DNA of 14,639 nt from Oscillospiraceae bacterium (lineage in GTDB: Bacteria; Bacillota; Clostridia; Oscillospirales; Ruminococcaceae): assembly GCA_016302225.1 (NCBI GenBank), contig JAEDOB010000022.1, positions 1-14,639 of the forward strand, given 5' to 3'. The translations under genes were made by a program, and so were the position numbers. This document shows, in pieces, positions 14,201 through 14,639 of this stretch. Every line of letters starts with the position of its first letter. Position 1 is the first letter of the stretch. The notes below the pieces were generated by a model. It saw nothing but the letters and a program-made list of their open reading frames with translations. It did no database searches and was not told the origin of the DNA.

Positions 14201-14639
14201 ATGAATTTTCAGGAGAAATACGAGAGAGAAACCGCCAAGCAGGAGGCTCTTCTCACCCGCAAAAACGAGAAAACCGACGACTACAACGGCATTTACGACC
14301 GCTACAAGTACCCCGTTCTGACTGCCGCTCACGCCCCCATTCTCTGGAGATACGACCTTAACCCCGAAACCAATCCCCATTTTATGGAACGTCTGGGCAT
14401 TAACGCCGTTATGAATTCGGGCGCAATTGAGCTGGACGGAAAAATCTGCCTTGTTGCAAGAGTTGAGGGCAACGACAGAAAGTCCTTCTTTGCCGTTGCG
14501 GAAAGCGAAAACGGCGTTGATAATTTCCGTTTCAGAGATTATCCCATAATGCTCCCCGATACAGAGCCCAACGAAACCAACGTCTACGATATGCGTCTGA
14601 CAAAGCACGAGGACGGCTGGATATACGGCGTTTTCTGCT
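14201..14639 (+). CDS. GH130 4-O-beta-D-mannosyl-D-glucose phosphorylase (5' part, cut by window edge)
   Basis: The first 146 residues of a cytoplasmic phosphorylase that splits beta-1,4-mannosyl-glucose with phosphate into mannose-1-phosphate and glucose, part of mannan/mannobiose use. The visible part agrees closely with GH130 subfamily 1: ALLTRKNE (16-23), RYKYPVLTAAHAPILWRYDLNPETNP (34-59, seen in pieces), VARVEGNDRKSFFAVAES (85-102) and NVYDMRLTKHEDGWIYG (127-143). Asp130 aligns with the general acid of the Bacteroides fragilis enzyme. GAAAGG lies ten bases before the ATG. The frame is open to the edge; roughly 60 percent of a usual 390-residue protein is missing. It sits 27 bases after nrdR with no visible promoter between. 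The subfamily is recognised from conserved motifs; the exact substrate preference is inferred. Confidence 0.92.
   Translation, partial: MNFQEKYERETAKQEALLTRKNEKTDDYNGIYDRYKYPVLTAAHAPILWRYDLNPETNPHFMERLGINAVMNSGAIELDGKICLVARVEGNDRKSFFAVAESENGVDNFRFRDYPIMLPDTEPNETNVYDMRLTKHEDGWIYGVFC

Overview
The window reads as a stretch of a Clostridia (Firmicutes) chromosome, most likely a Ruminococcus-type gut anaerobe. The signs are a tRNA-Ile-type T-box leader on ilvA, sigma-A promoters (TTGACA/TATAAT, several with a TGn extension), AGGAG-type ribosome binding sites, a one-chain glycyl-tRNA synthetase, an NrdR regulator, and at the right edge a GH130 mannosyl-glucose phosphorylase of the kind known from ruminococci and Bacteroides. 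The genus is an inference; no rRNA or tRNA gene is present to fix it.

Layout. (1) 8-8884, minus strand: a run of five tightly spaced genes. In transcription order they are a SWIM/SNF2 helicase, an EpsG-like polysaccharide polymerase with an extra C-terminal extracellular-type domain, a CLC anion transporter, prfB (release factor 2) and a polyprenyl-phosphate sugar transferase. A promoter sits before the helicase and a second one before prfB. (2) 8885-9402: divergent control region with the helicase promoter, the ilvA promoter and a complete isoleucine-type T-box riboswitch with its terminator. (3) 9403-11088, plus strand: ilvA and ridA, an enzyme and the protein that clears its reactive enamine by-product, separated by a long perfect hairpin. 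(4) 11089-11270: converging terminators. (5) 11271-13600, minus strand: glyS and an alpha/beta-hydrolase lipase, each with its own promoter. (6) 13601-14639, plus strand: nrdR followed at 27 bases by the 5' part of a GH130 phosphorylase that runs off the window. The lipase and nrdR promoters face away from each other and a perfect 12-bp palindrome lies between them.

Functions. The sugar transferase and the EpsG-like protein are both expected at the membrane in cell-surface polysaccharide synthesis (lipid-linked sugar priming and polymerisation), although no other glycosyltransferases are here. IlvA and RidA form a clear metabolic pair under isoleucine-tRNA control. The rest is housekeeping: translation (prfB, glyS), nucleotide-reductase control (nrdR), mannan-derived sugar use (GH130) and ion export (CLC).

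Most of the window is ordinary. I see no CRISPR array, insertion sequence, phage gene, toxin-antitoxin pair or tRNA. The observations most worth checking are the EpsG fusion with an ILEI/FAM3-like tail, the CLC protein whose motifs resemble fluoride exporters, the release factor 2 gene that lacks the usual programmed frameshift, and the palindrome between the lipase and nrdR promoters.
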